In this document: positions 1 to 9,216 of the stretch, in pieces | How positions within the stretch are numbered: position 1 is the stretch's first letter | Layout: the number at the start of each line of letters is the position of its first letter | Assembly: GCF_010727325.1 (NCBI RefSeq) | Contig: NZ_AP022565.1 | Location: 2,108,001 to 2,172,000, forward strand | From: Mycolicibacterium alvei | Lineage (GTDB): Bacteria; Actinomycetota; Actinomycetes; Mycobacteriales; Mycobacteriaceae | Direction of reading: 5' to 3' | Length of the DNA stretch: 64,000 bases | Notes under the pieces: generated by a model | What the model was told of the DNA's origin: nothing | What the model saw: the letters and a program-made list of their open reading frames with translations, nothing else | The model's database searches: none | Made by a program: the position numbers and the translations under genes

Positions 1-567
1 GTGATCTCCGATGCCCACGCCGGGCTCAAGGCCGCCGTCGCCCAGCAGTTCGCCGGATCCTCCTGGCAGCGGTGCCGGGTCCATTTCATGCGCAACCTGC
101 ACGGCGCGGTGGCCGCCAAACACGCCCCGGCGGTGACCGCGGCGGTCAAGACCATCTTCGCCCACACCGACCCCGCCGACGTCGCCGCCCAATGGGACCA
201 GGTCGCCGACACGCTGTCGTCGAGCTTCCCGAAAGTGGCCACAATGATGGACGAAGCGAAAACTGACGTGCTGGCGTTCACGGCGTTCCCACGCGGACAC
301 TGGCAAAAGATCTGGTCGAACAACCCCATCGAACGCCTCAACAAGGAGATCAAACGCCGCGCCGATGTCGTGGAAATCTTCCCCAACCCCGCAGCATTCC
401 TGCGGTTGGCCACCGCCGTGGTCATCGAAGCCCACGACGAATGGCAAGTCACCCGCCGCTACCTATCCGAGGTCTCCATGGCTGAACTGCGCAAAGTCAT
501 CGCCGCCAAACACGCCGCCGCCCAAACAGAGACCGAACCGGTTCCCGAACAACGCCAAATCGCCTAG
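1..567 (+). CDS. IS256-family (Mutator-type) transposase, C-terminal part
   Basis: This is the C-terminal 188 residues of a DDE transposase of the IS256 family, resembling IS1081 of M. tuberculosis; the N-terminal half lies before the window. The visible part opens with the second catalytic Asp in SDAHAGL (residues 3-9) and carries the family signature NNPIERLNKEIKRR (107-120), which contains the catalytic Glu. The protein cuts and joins the ends of its own insertion sequence. It ends in a charged tail and is intact to its stop. Whether the full element is functional cannot be judged because the left end is not visible. Confidence 0.9.
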   Translation: MISDAHAGLKAAVAQQFAGSSWQRCRVHFMRNLHGAVAAKHAPAVTAAVKTIFAHTDPADVAAQWDQVADTLSSSFPKVATMMDEAKTDVLAFTAFPRGHWQKIWSNNPIERLNKEIKRRADVVEIFPNPAAFLRLATAVVIEAHDEWQVTRRYLSEVSMAELRKVIAAKHAAAQTETEPVPEQRQIA

Positions 568-610
568 CATTCACCACGACTCGTTGATCACCACGCGTGA
601 ACCCACGCCG

Positions 611-645
611 ATCCGAAGTCCACCACCCCAAGGGGCACTATCGCG
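611..645. repeat. probable right terminal inverted repeat of the IS256-family element
   Basis: About 45 bases after the transposase stop, the stretch GTCCACCACCCCAAGGGGCA resembles the right ends of actinobacterial IS256 elements, which usually read like TACACCACTCC-AGGGGAC. The matching left end lies outside the window, so the boundary is approximate and the target duplication cannot be checked. Confidence 0.35.
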
Positions 646-1044
646 TCGGCAGGCGACCCGACCCCATTTTCACGCCTACGAGGCGTCACGCAAAGGGATA
701 GGGAGCTGACTACCAATGCACGTGTTACCAATTCCGCAGGGTGGCCCGGCGTTGGCGTTGCACGGTGGGCCTAGCCTAAAACCTCCCGGTCTCAATCACG
801 GGGAACACGCCAACCTGACCCACCGACGATGAAAGACCACCGGCCCCAGGAAAGCCCGCCCCACCCGGCGACACGGGACAGCATCGCCATGCCACCAAGC
901 GAAAACCACTACCCAGCAACACAATTCAGCAGCCGAACGGTGCCAGCATCAACTTCGATGCAAAATCGAGGCTAGAGTTAGGCTAGAGTCGAATATTGGG
1001 CGCTTGTCGAGCCTAGCGGTGAGCAGGTGGCAACAGGTCGGTAT
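646..1044. other. non-coding stretch between IS256 element and DUF5078 gene
   Basis: No convincing reading frame is seen on either strand. The only local pattern is a short tandem AGGCTAGAGT near 970-990. It lies behind the minus-strand operon and may hold its transcription end, but no clear hairpin was found. Confidence 0.4.
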
Positions 1045-1482
1045 CTACCATGTCCAGACGGACTGATCCTCGGGCGGGTAGTTGGCGCACACATCGGTGG
1101 TATGGGCGGCGACACCCTTGTTGTTGAAGAGCAGCTTCGCGTGATTGGGCCATGCCGCCGTCAGGGGATCGGCGAAGTTGGTGACCACTTCCTCCGAGTA
1201 AGCTCTGCGCCCGGCGTAGTCCATCGAGAAGAACCAGTGCATCTTGTCTCGAGTAGCCCGCTGAATCTCGGGTGACTTGTTGTTGTAGTCGATCATGTAC
1301 CGCTCGTAGTACACCGGATCGGCATCGCGAGCAGCGGCCATGACTTGCTCGGCTGTGCACGCCGTCGTCAACATCCGATTCGGGATTGGATAGTCATCGG
1401 TGGCGTCGGCCAAGGCGATTCCCGGAAAGGCCAGCGCGGCGCAGCCTAGCAAGGCGATCCCGAGGATCGTCTTTCGTAACAT
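1045..1482 (-). CDS. DUF5078 family secreted protein
   Basis: A 145-residue small exported protein of a mycobacteria-specific family (DUF5078) of unknown function. A Sec signal peptide spans about residues 1-25, with a hydrophobic core and an ALA-type cleavage site. Two cysteines remain in the mature part (C42 and C132) and could form a disulfide outside the membrane. It is the last gene of a four-gene minus-strand operon (mmpS, mmpL, DUF732, this gene) and starts 13 bases after the DUF732 stop. The context suggests a periplasmic or cell-wall accessory of the MmpS/MmpL exporter, which is inference only. Confidence 0.75.
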   Translation of the reverse strand: MLRKTILGIALLGCAALAFPGIALADATDDYPIPNRMLTTACTAEQVMAAARDADPVYYERYMIDYNNKSPEIQRATRDKMHWFFSMDYAGRRAYSEEVVTNFADPLTAAWPNHAKLLFNNKGVAAHTTDVCANYPPEDQSVWTW

Positions 1483-1495
1483 GTTGTCGCGCTTG

Positions 1496-1822
1496 CTATC
1501 GCGCCGCTTGTTCTAGGATCGGCCGCTGGTCGGGACAGTATGTGCGCAGTGCGGCGCCAAGGAATTGCCACGCTTGCTCGGTGGTGCTGCCTGTTTGCAG
1601 ATTGGTGTAGACGAACTGGGCCGACCTCTTCGCATCGGTGTCCACGCCGTTGCGTAACCGCTTACAGACGATCTTCCCGATCCAGGCGTTGTAATCGTTT
1701 TGGCCGTAGATGCCGTAGGTGTGCAGCTCGTCGGCGAAGTTGGTGTCGACGTCGGCCTGCGCGGCCGGGGCGAACGCGACTGCCGTTGCGACTGCGGCAG
1801 TTCCAAGAACCGTCCACTTCAT
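1496..1822 (-). CDS. DUF732 family secreted protein
   Basis: A 108-residue exported protein with a signal peptide (about 1-23, ending AQA-D) and a DUF732 domain, a helical mycobacterial secreted fold of unknown role. C53 and C96 are the conserved cysteine pair of the family. The ATG at 1822 overlaps the mmpL stop codon in an ATGA arrangement, so translation is probably coupled to mmpL. An upstream in-frame extension to 2230 exists but runs inside mmpL in another frame and lacks protein character. Coupling to an MmpL gene suggests a surface or periplasmic helper for the transporter. Confidence 0.8.
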   Translation of the reverse strand: MKWTVLGTAAVATAVAFAPAAQADVDTNFADELHTYGIYGQNDYNAWIGKIVCKRLRNGVDTDAKRSAQFVYTNLQTGSTTEQAWQFLGAALRTYCPDQRPILEQAAR

Positions 1823-4683
1823 GGCGTGTCTCCCGCCGGACCCGTTCGCGCCACCTCCGGGGTTCTTGGCCACGGCGACGGCACAGGCCGCGGACGCACT
1901 CGCTGCGGCCACCAGAACCAGCGCCCGAGAAGCGCTGCGATGGACGGAGTCATGAACGCCCGCACGATCAGCGTGTCGAACAGCAAGCCGAGGCCGATGG
2001 TGGTCCCGATCTGGCCCAGAACTCGCAAGTCGCTGAACACGAAGGACGACATGGTTGCGGCGAATACCAGGCCTGCCGCGGTCACCACTGAGCCGGAGCC
2101 CCCCATTGCACGGATAATGCCGGTGTTCAATCCTGCGCCAATTTCCTCCTTGAGCCGGGAAATTAGCAGCAGGTTGTAGTCGGAACCTACTCCCAGCAGC
2201 ACGACGACGGCCAGCGCGAGCACGATCCAATACAGTTGGATGCCGAAAATATGTTGCCAGACGAGCACCGACAGCCCGAAGGAGGCACCCAAAGACAGCG
2301 CGACTGTGCCCACGATGACCAATGCGGCGACCAGGCTGCGCGTGACGAACATCATCACGAGCAGGATCAGGCTGATTGCGGCTATTCCGGCGATCATCAG
2401 GTCGTACGTGGCGCCATCTTGGATGTCCTGGTACGTCGCAGCGGTGCCGGCCAGGTAGATGTCGGCCCCCTGCAGCGGGGTGCCCTTCAGCGCCTCTTGC
2501 GCTGCCTGCCGGATCGGCTCGATATGCGAGATGCCTTCGGGGGTGGCGGGATCACCGTCGTGGGTGATGATCATGCGAGCGGCCTTGCCGTCGGGCGAGA
2601 GGAACATCTTGAGCCCTCGCTGGAAATCGGGGTTGTTGAAAGCCTCTGGCGGGAGATAGAAGAAATCGTCGATCTTGGCGGCGTCGAAAGCCTGACCCAT
2701 GGCCGTCGAGTTTTCGGTCATGGCCGCCGTCTGGTCGTAGATACCGGCTATCGTCGAATGATTCGACAGCGTCAGTTCGTAGTTCTTTTGCTGGCTGGCG
2801 ATCTGGTCGGGGATCAACGCCACCAGTTCCGGCTGAATCGCGTCGAGTTTGTCCAAAGTCTGTTTGACCTTGTCGAGCTGCTCGGTGAGCCGGTTGATGC
2901 TGTCGAGTGAGTCGAAGGCAGATCTGCCCGCAGCGCAGGCCGGGATGTTGTAGCAGTGCGGCTCCCAGTAGAAGTAGTTGCGGATCGGCCTCAGGAAGTC
3001 GTCGACGTTGGCCATGTTGTCCCGCAGTTCGTTCAACGTGGCGGTCGTTTCCTGAAAGCTTTCGGCTTGCTCATGGGTCGCGGCGGCCAGCTCTTGCTGC
3101 AGCGCGTGTTGACGCTGCAAGGTCTCGATCGATTTCGCAAGCTCGTCGGCCTGGGTCAGCATGTCGGCGGCGCGGTCTTGTTGGTACGTCAGGTTCATGA
3201 CCTGGCCGGTGTTTTGCATGCTGATCTGGAAAGGTATCGAGCTGTGGTCGATCGGCGTTCCCAACGGGCGGGTGATGGACTGCACACCGGCGATACCGGG
3301 CAGGTGAAAGACGTTCCTGGCCACCCTGTCCAAGATCAGCATGTCGGCCGGATTGCGCATGTCGTGATCGGCCTCGATCATCAGCAGCTCGGGATTCAGC
3401 CGGGCCGGCGAAAAGTGGCGTTCCGCGGCTGCGTATCCGACATTGGCCGGGGCGCTGGCAGGTATGTAGTGACGAACGTCGTAACTCGTCTCATAACCTG
3501 GCAGGGCGAGCAGACCGATGAGGGCTATCGCGCCCGCCACCGTGAGGATGGGCCCGGGCCAGCGGACGATGGCCGTGCCGATCCGCCGCCATCCGCGTGT
3601 CCGCATTTTGCGTTTGGGTTCGAAAAGCCCGAAATGACTTGCCACGGTAAGCACGGCGGGGGTCAGGGTGAGCGCGGCCGCAAGCGCCACGAGGATGGCG
3701 ATCGCGACGGGAACCCCCAGGCTCTGAAAATACGGTAGCCGGGTGAAACTCAGGCAGTACACCGCTCCGGCAATGGTCAAGCCGGAGCCCAGGACAACGT
3801 GGGCGGTGCCGTGAAACATGGTGTGGAAGGCCGCTGGCCGATCCTCGCCGGCCGCGCGGGCTTCGTGATAACGGCCGACGAAAAAGATCGCGTAATCCGT
3901 ACCGGCGGCGATCACCAGTAATGTCAGCAGATTCGTCGCATACACCGACAGTCCGATGATTCCGGAGTCGGCCAGCAGCGCTATGACTCCCCGGGCGGCC
4001 GCCAACTGAACGAGGACGACGAGCAGCACCAGGAACATCGTCACGACGGAGCGGTAGACGAAGAACAACATCACCGCGATCACGAGAAGGGTGATCAGCG
4101 TGACCTTCACCGTGCCCTTGCTGCCTACGCCGAACTGATCGGCCAGCAGCGGCGCCGGTCCCGTGACATAGGCCTCGACCCCATCCGGGGGCGGTGTTTC
4201 TGCCACGATGTCGCGCACGGCTGCCACCGACTCGTTCGCCAACGCCTCGCCTTGATTACCGGCGAGATAGACCTGCACGTAGGCGGCTTTGCCGTCGGTG
4301 CTCTGCACGCCCGCCGCGGTGAGCGGATCTCCCCAGAAGTCCTGGATGTGCTCTACGTGTTTGGTGTCCCGCGAGAGCTTTTCGATCAGAGCGTCGTAGA
4401 AGTGGTGAGCGTCCTCGCCGAGGGGCCGATCGCCCTCCAGGACGATCATGGCGGCGCTGTCGGAATCGAACTCCTCGAACACCTCGCCGATGCGTTTCAT
4501 CGCCTGCAGCGACGGCGCATCTGTCGGGCTCAGCGCCACGTTGTGTTCTTCTGCGACTACCTCCAACCGTGGTACGGCGACGTTCGTTATCGCGGCGAGG
4601 CCCACCCAGAACAAGAGGATCGGCACCGACAGTCGGCGAAGCATCCCCGACAGCGACATCGACGAACCGTGCTTGTTGCTCAT
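1819..4683 (-). CDS. MmpL family RND transporter
   Basis: A 954-residue inner-membrane transporter of the MMPL/RND family, which moves lipids, siderophores or drugs using the proton gradient. TM1 lies near residues 19-38, followed by a porter-like domain; a TM block starts near 194 and carries the hallmark GTDYAIFF (D263-Y264). A long helical extracytoplasmic stretch follows, and the second TM block holds GSDYNLLL (D835-Y836). These Asp-Tyr pairs form the proton relay known in MmpL3. The start at 4683 overlaps the mmpS stop (ATGA), so both subunits are co-translated. The paired MmpS places it in the MmpL4/MmpL5-like group; its cargo is not evident. Confidence 0.93.
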   Translation of the reverse strand: MSNKHGSSMSLSGMLRRLSVPILLFWVGLAAITNVAVPRLEVVAEEHNVALSPTDAPSLQAMKRIGEVFEEFDSDSAAMIVLEGDRPLGEDAHHFYDALIEKLSRDTKHVEHIQDFWGDPLTAAGVQSTDGKAAYVQVYLAGNQGEALANESVAAVRDIVAETPPPDGVEAYVTGPAPLLADQFGVGSKGTVKVTLITLLVIAVMLFFVYRSVVTMFLVLLVVLVQLAAARGVIALLADSGIIGLSVYATNLLTLLVIAAGTDYAIFFVGRYHEARAAGEDRPAAFHTMFHGTAHVVLGSGLTIAGAVYCLSFTRLPYFQSLGVPVAIAILVALAAALTLTPAVLTVASHFGLFEPKRKMRTRGWRRIGTAIVRWPGPILTVAGAIALIGLLALPGYETSYDVRHYIPASAPANVGYAAAERHFSPARLNPELLMIEADHDMRNPADMLILDRVARNVFHLPGIAGVQSITRPLGTPIDHSSIPFQISMQNTGQVMNLTYQQDRAADMLTQADELAKSIETLQRQHALQQELAAATHEQAESFQETTATLNELRDNMANVDDFLRPIRNYFYWEPHCYNIPACAAGRSAFDSLDSINRLTEQLDKVKQTLDKLDAIQPELVALIPDQIASQQKNYELTLSNHSTIAGIYDQTAAMTENSTAMGQAFDAAKIDDFFYLPPEAFNNPDFQRGLKMFLSPDGKAARMIITHDGDPATPEGISHIEPIRQAAQEALKGTPLQGADIYLAGTAATYQDIQDGATYDLMIAGIAAISLILLVMMFVTRSLVAALVIVGTVALSLGASFGLSVLVWQHIFGIQLYWIVLALAVVVLLGVGSDYNLLLISRLKEEIGAGLNTGIIRAMGGSGSVVTAAGLVFAATMSSFVFSDLRVLGQIGTTIGLGLLFDTLIVRAFMTPSIAALLGRWFWWPQRVRPRPVPSPWPRTPEVARTGPAGDTP

Positions 4684-5126
4684 GAGGACTTGTCCAGGCA
4701 GAAGGTGTAGGCGTTCACTCGGTTGACGGTCCTTTCGTCGGTGACCACACCGTTGACCGTGATGCGGCAACCCAGGGAACTGCTGTCACCCTGCGCGACC
4801 ACATTGGCGAAGACGGCGGGCTGAGTCGTCGTGATGGTGTGCGCCCAGGGCAGCGGCGCGTCGACGACTTCCTGCGGCTGGGCATTGACGTCCAGGTAGT
4901 TGATCGTTGCCACGGTGCCGGGCGCGCCGAACACCTCGAGGACGACTTCCTTGGGGTTGAAAGGGATGATCTCGTTTGAGATGCCGCTGTCGGTCGAGAC
5001 CCGGCCGTGGGAGCCGAAGAGCCCTTGCAGCCGGTAGATGCTGAAGCCCGCGGCGGCGACGACGACCACGGCGACCAGCAGCATCCACCCGCGTGTGACC
5101 AGGCTGCCAACTGAAATCCGTTTCAC
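4680..5126 (-). CDS. MmpS family transport accessory protein
   Basis: A 148-residue membrane-anchored accessory protein of the MmpS family, which works with its partner MmpL in export. One N-terminal TM helix (about 13-32) is followed by a periplasmic beta-sandwich domain with two cysteines near the C-terminus. The GTG at 5126 is preferred because AAGGTCAAGG sits just upstream and the resulting length matches the family; an in-frame ATG at 5174 would add 16 basic residues. It leads the mmpS-mmpL-DUF732-DUF5078 operon and faces a TetR gene across a 500-base gap. Confidence 0.88.
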   Translation of the reverse strand: MKRISVGSLVTRGWMLLVAVVVVAAAGFSIYRLQGLFGSHGRVSTDSGISNEIIPFNPKEVVLEVFGAPGTVATINYLDVNAQPQEVVDAPLPWAHTITTTQPAVFANVVAQGDSSSLGCRITVNGVVTDERTVNRVNAYTFCLDKSS

Positions 5127-5626
5127 CCCTTGACCTTTCGATGACCAGCAGCGTCGCCGCTCGTGCGAGGCCATCTTCCGTGGTGTGGAGCCGGGATCGG
5201 CGGGATGACGGTAGGGTACCGAGATCGCCGGCGCATCCCTGGTTTTGCTGTGCCACGGGACAGGAACCGGGCCCGAACGTGGTCAGGCCGAAAGTCAGCG
5301 CCAAGCGACTGCCGAAAGGGTCTTCGACTGCGCCGCCCAGGCAGCAATCGCAGCAAAGCGAACACAAGAGGGTACTCGTCCACAATCAAGGACTGCCGGC
5401 GCAGCTCACGATACGCCCTGGCGCGCGATGTGGGGCACGCATAACTTGCCGAGGCCATCTCCGCGACCACGGTCATCAACGCACGCGGCTGATCGCCATG
5501 GCGGCAGCCTGCCGCAGTGTCTGGCCAGGATCTTCGACGGGGCGGTGGCATGGTGCTGGGCACGGCGGCAAACCCTTTCGTGAGCGGACCCCAACACACT
5601 GACCGCGCGTGGGTAGAATATCAACT
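5127..5626. promoter_or_regulatory. divergent intergenic region between mmpS operon and TetR gene
   Basis: A 500-base gap with no credible gene; open frames here have no protein-like character. It must hold the promoters of the mmpS operon and of the TetR gene. Just before the TetR start the sequence turns AT-rich (GAATATC...TATTC around 5617-5641), a plausible place for an autoregulatory operator, but the symmetry is weak. Confidence 0.4.
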
Positions 5627-6247
5627 ATGATGAATTATTCGGAACGTCGCGGACGCAGACCCGGCAAGCAGGACACTCGGACCCAGATCCTCGAGGTGGC
5701 CCGCCGTCGTTTTCTGGAGGGCGGGTATCAGGCCGTCACCCTGCGATCGGTCGCCGCCGAGGCGGGTGTTGACATTGCCCTGATCAGCTACTACTTCGGC
5801 GCCAAGAGGGGCCTGATCAGTGAAGCCCTCGCCTTGTCGGCTAACCCCGCCGATGTCCTCGACCGCGCTGCTGCCGAGGCCGACCCCGCCACATTTCCGC
5901 AGCGTGCCCTTCGAGGATTGCTTGCGCTGTGGGAAGAGTCCGAAAGCGGCGCACCGCTTCGCGCGTTGGTAGCCGGGGCCGCCCACGACGCGGCGCTGGC
6001 AAGTCTGGTGAAGGAGATGGTGGAACGGGAAATGATCGACAAGCTTGCAGCCCAGATAGGCGGAGCGGACGCTCGCAGACGTGCCGCCGCATTCTGTGGA
6101 CAGATCGCGGGCCTAATCGTGACGCGCTACCTCCTGCATCTCGAACCGGTCTACTCGATGACACATGATGAAATAATCCGGCTATACACCCCGCTGCTGC
6201 ACCTCGCGTTGAGGCCGCCCACTGCGGCGTACGCCGGCGTGCGCTGA
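5627..6247 (+). CDS. TetR family transcriptional regulator
   Basis: A 206-residue TetR-type repressor. The N-terminal HTH covers about residues 20-62, with the recognition region VAAEAGVDIALISYYFGAK. The C-terminal ligand domain starts near 70 and shows the TetR_C pattern of regulators near efflux genes. The ATG pair at 5627/5630 is preferred over the upstream GTG (5609) because the family usually begins just before the HTH. It faces the mmpS-mmpL operon, and such local TetR proteins often control the adjacent exporter, so it probably represses that operon and itself. The ligand is unknown. Confidence 0.88.
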   Translation: MMNYSERRGRRPGKQDTRTQILEVARRRFLEGGYQAVTLRSVAAEAGVDIALISYYFGAKRGLISEALALSANPADVLDRAAAEADPATFPQRALRGLLALWEESESGAPLRALVAGAAHDAALASLVKEMVEREMIDKLAAQIGGADARRRAAAFCGQIAGLIVTRYLLHLEPVYSMTHDEIIRLYTPLLHLALRPPTAAYAGVR

Positions 6248-6316
6248 GCACCGCGCGGTAGCCTGCGCCGAGGGCCGACGACCGGGGGGCCCGGCGGAGT
6301 GCCGATCGCGATCGAC

Positions 6317-6320
6317 CTAG
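6317..6320. repeat. target site duplication CTAG, left copy
   Basis: CTAG directly before the IS5-family element; the same four bases follow its other end at 7254-7257. Confidence 0.7.
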
Positions 6321-7253
6321 GTCGTGTCTGTTAATTGCGGACTCGGTGGAAGGTGATGATCGCGGCCAGGGTGACTCCGCCGAGGTATGAAAGGGCGTAC
6401 TTGTCGTAGCGGGTGGCGATGGCTCGCCAGTGTTTGATGCGGTTGAAGCACCGCTCGATGGTGTTGCGATGCTTGTAGATTCGCCCGGCGAATGCTGGTG
6501 GCCGTCCGCCTTTGCTGCCCTTGGCTTTGCGGCGTTCGATCTGATCACTGCGTTCGGGGATGGTGTGCGCGATCTTCAGCTGGCGTAGCCGCGCCCGGGT
6601 CGAGTCGTGCGAATAGGCCTTGTCGGCCAGCAGGCGGAACGTGTTGATATCGGTGTCGGCAAGCAGGTCCAGCAGTGGCCATAGCATCGGATTGTCGCCG
6701 GCCTGGCCAGCCGACAGCACCATGGCGACCGGACTGCATCGTTGGTCGGCCAGCGCATGGATCTTGGTGGTCAACCCGCCCCGGGAACGTCCAATGGCGT
6801 GGTCGTCAGGCTCGTCGGGGTACTTCTTGTAATTCGATAGATCCCCCTGTGTGCCGCCCCGGGCGTGCACCAGCAGCATGCTGATGCACACGTACGCTGG
6901 TCGAATCCACCGACAGCAGCAGTTCGGCCAGATCAGCGTCGGTGTCATCAATATCGTTAGCGATCGCTGCGAAGATCCGTGTGTAGGTCCCATCGGTGGA
7001 CCAGCGCAGATGTCGTTCGGCTACCGACTGCCAGGCACCGAACTGCTCGGGTAGATCGCGCCACGGTGATCCGGTGCGGAAACGCCAGATAATGCCTTCC
7101 AGCGTCAGGCGATGATCATTCCACGGGCGGCCCCGCCGTCGGGCGGAGGGCAGCTCCGGCTCGATCGCCGACCACAACTCATCAGAAATCACACCTGTAC
7201 GTATCACCTAAACAGCATCAGTCACAACACTGTTCACATTAAGCAGACACGCC
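6321..7253 (-). mobile_element. IS5-family insertion sequence (IS427-like group)
   Basis: A 933-bp insertion sequence. Its ends are imperfect inverted repeats: GTCGTGTCTGTTAATTG at 6321 and, read from the other strand at 7253, GGCGTGTCTGCTTAATGTG. It is flanked by a 4-bp CTAG duplication. One transposase is encoded on the minus strand in two overlapping frames. It sits directly behind the lpdA stop codon, separating lpdA from whatever followed it before; in M. tuberculosis that neighbour is glpD2. Confidence 0.85.
6331..7207 (-). CDS. IS5-family transposase in two frames (frameshift needed)
   Basis: A DDE transposase split over two reading frames. The first frame (7207 down to about 6860, GTG start) carries the DUF4096-type N-terminus and the first catalytic Asp in SVDSTSV (D101). 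The second frame (about 6870 down to 6331) carries LADKAYSHD with the second Asp and NTIERCFNRIKHWR with the Glu. Frame one would have to shift by +1 (or -2) around 6855-6866, within GCACGCCCGGGGCGG. IS427-group elements normally use a -1 programmed shift, so this offset could instead be a one-base indel in the C/G run that inactivated this copy. The stop codon lies inside the terminal repeat. Confidence 0.8.
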
Positions 7254-7257
7254 CTAG
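7254..7257. repeat. target site duplication CTAG, right copy
   Basis: CTAG directly after the IS5-family element. Read on the minus strand its first three bases in gene direction form the TAG stop codon of lpdA, so the duplication left the gene end intact. Confidence 0.7.
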
Positions 7258-8681
7258 TCCAGGTCGTCGTGTTTCATCAGCTGGCGCGCAGCCTCGGTGA
7301 TCGAACCCGACAACGACGGGTACACCGAGAACGTCTGGGCCAGCTCGGCGACCGGGATACCGTTCTGCACGGCCAACGCGATCGGGAGGATCAGCTCGGA
7401 CGCGATCGGCGCCACCACCACCCCGCCGATGACCACGCCCGTCGCCGGGCGGCAGAAGATCTTGACGAAACCGCGGCGCAGGCTGGACATCTTGGCGCGG
7501 GCATTGGTGTTGAGCGGCAGGGTCAGCGTGCGGGCCGGGACGGATCCGTCGTCGATCGCTGCCTGCGGCACCCCGACCGCGGCAATCTCGGGACGGGTGA
7601 ACACCGACGCCGCGACGGTCCGCAGCCGGATCGGCGCCACCGCCTCGCCCAGGGCGTGATACATCGCGATGCGTCCCTGCATGGCCGCCACCGAGGCCAG
7701 CGGCAGCAGACCGGTGCAGTCGCCCGCCGCGTAGATACCGGACACCGACGTCCGCGACACCCGGTCGACGGTCAGGTAGTTGCCCGGCCCGAGTTCGATG
7801 CCGACGCGCTCCAGGCCCAGTCCACCGGTATTGGGGACCGAGCCGACCGTCATCAGCGCATGGCTGCCCTCGACGATGCGACCGTCGGCCATGGTGACGC
7901 GGATCCCGGCCTCAGAGCCGGAGCCGGTGCGGGTGACCGACTCCGCGCGGGCGTTCTTGACCAGCGTGACACCGCGTTCGGAGAACACCTCCTCCAGCAC
8001 GGCGGCGGCGTCGGAATCCTCGTGGGGCAGGATCTGATCGCGACTGGCCACGACCGTCACGGTCACGCCGAGTTCGGTGTAGGCGTTGACGAACTCGGCG
8101 CCGGTGACGCCCGAACCCACCACCACGAGATGCTCGGGCAGCGCTTCGAGGTCATACAGCTGGCGCCAGTTGAGGATGCGGTCGCCATCGGGTGCGGCGC
8201 CGGGAAGCACCCGCGGGCTGGCTCCGGTGGCGATCAACACCACATCAGCGGTGAGCTGGCTGACTTCGCCACCCGGGCCGGTGACCTTGACGCGGTGCTG
8301 GGCCATGCCGGGGATGTCGTCGGTCAGCTCGCCGCGGCCCGCGATCAACTCGATGCCCTCGTCGCGCAGCCGCTCGGCGATGTCGTCGGACTGCGCCGTC
8401 GCCAGGACCTTCACCCGCTCGTTGATCTGCGGCAACGAGATCTTGGACTGCTCGAAATCCAGCGAATATCCCAGGTTGGGAGCACGGCGCAGCTCGGTGC
8501 GCACGCCGGTGGAGGCGATGAACGTCTTGGACGGCACACAATCCCACAGCACGCACGCACCGCCGATGCCGTCACTGTCCACGACGGTGACCTGCGCGAC
8601 CTCCGGGCCGCGAGCGGCCGCGACGAGCGCCGCCTCATATCCGGCGGGTCCACCGCCGATGATCACGATGCGGGTAGCCAC
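7254..8681 (-). CDS. lpdA: NAD(P)H quinone reductase LpdA
   Basis: A 475-residue FAD flavoprotein of the pyridine-nucleotide disulfide reductase family, orthologous by sequence and position to Rv3303c, which reduces quinones with NAD(P)H rather than lipoamide. The FAD-binding motif GGGPAGYE is at 9-16, the cysteine region GGACVLWDC at 40-48 (C43 and C48), a second Rossmann motif GSGVTGAE near 188, and a C-terminal dimerisation domain follows. The canonical lipoamide-dehydrogenase HPT motif is replaced by VYPSLSGS (Y454), so the His-Glu pair is missing. An IS5-family element has landed directly after its stop codon. Confidence 0.92.
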   Translation of the reverse strand: MATRIVIIGGGPAGYEAALVAAARGPEVAQVTVVDSDGIGGACVLWDCVPSKTFIASTGVRTELRRAPNLGYSLDFEQSKISLPQINERVKVLATAQSDDIAERLRDEGIELIAGRGELTDDIPGMAQHRVKVTGPGGEVSQLTADVVLIATGASPRVLPGAAPDGDRILNWRQLYDLEALPEHLVVVGSGVTGAEFVNAYTELGVTVTVVASRDQILPHEDSDAAAVLEEVFSERGVTLVKNARAESVTRTGSGSEAGIRVTMADGRIVEGSHALMTVGSVPNTGGLGLERVGIELGPGNYLTVDRVSRTSVSGIYAAGDCTGLLPLASVAAMQGRIAMYHALGEAVAPIRLRTVAASVFTRPEIAAVGVPQAAIDDGSVPARTLTLPLNTNARAKMSSLRRGFVKIFCRPATGVVIGGVVVAPIASELILPIALAVQNGIPVAELAQTFSVYPSLSGSITEAARQLMKHDDLD

Positions 8682-8722
8682 CGCACCAACCTAACGAACT
8701 TCGCCGATTAAGCTGTCTTACC

Positions 8723-9190
8723 GTGCCGCTTTACGCCGCCTACGGGTCGAACATGCATCCCGAGCAGATGCTCGAGCGGGCTCCGCACTCCCCGATGGCC
8801 GGAACCGGGTGGTTGCATGGCTGGCGGTTGACGTTCGGCGGTGAGGACATCGGCTGGGAAGGCGCGCTGGCCACCGTCGTCGAGGACCCGCTGTCAAAGG
8901 TTTTCGTCGTGCTCTACGACATGACATCAGGCGATGAACAGAGCCTGGACCACTGGGAGGGTTCCGAACTCGGGTTCCACAAGAAGATCCGCTGCCGGGT
9001 GGAGCGGTTGTCGTCGGACACCAACACCGACCCGGTGCTGGCCTGGCTGTATGTGGTCGACGCCTGGGAGGGCGGCCTGCCCTCGGCCCGTTATCTCGGG
9101 GTGATGGCCGATGCCGCGGAGATCGCGGGGGCACCGGAGACCTACGTGCACCATCTGCGCACCCGTCCCGCCCGCAATATCGGCCCCTGA
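8723..9190 (+). CDS. gamma-glutamylcyclotransferase family protein (Rv3304-like)
   Basis: A 155-residue protein with the gamma-glutamylcyclotransferase (AIG2/GGCT) fold. The glycine-binding loop YGSN is at 7-10, and the catalytic Glu lies in LDHWEG (E79). Proteins of this fold convert gamma-glutamyl amino acids to 5-oxoproline; mycobacteria use it near small-thiol or peptide metabolism, but the true substrate is not known. It is divergent from lpdA with only 41 bases between starts, so the two share a compact promoter, and it is convergent with amiA1. The position matches Rv3304. Confidence 0.85.
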   Translation: MPLYAAYGSNMHPEQMLERAPHSPMAGTGWLHGWRLTFGGEDIGWEGALATVVEDPLSKVFVVLYDMTSGDEQSLDHWEGSELGFHKKIRCRVERLSSDTNTDPVLAWLYVVDAWEGGLPSARYLGVMADAAEIAGAPETYVHHLRTRPARNIGP

Positions 9191-9213
9191 CCCTTTTCAC
9201 CGCGAGCAAAGGG
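9191..9213. terminator. possible bidirectional hairpin terminator
   Basis: CCCTTT (9191-9196) and AAAGGG (9208-9213) form a short 6-bp stem between the convergent GGCT-like gene and amiA1. The stem is short and there is no long T-run, so confidence is low. Confidence 0.3.
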
Positions 9214-9216
9214 AAG

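Noticed and set aside
5123..5599. Possible gene upstream of mmpS on the minus strand
   Set aside because: Arg/Pro-rich, no ribosome binding site, overlaps the mmpS start; treated as promoter region.
7269..8711. 480-codon plus-strand frame opposite lpdA
   Set aside because: Antisense shadow of lpdA with Arg/His/Asp-rich nonsense composition.
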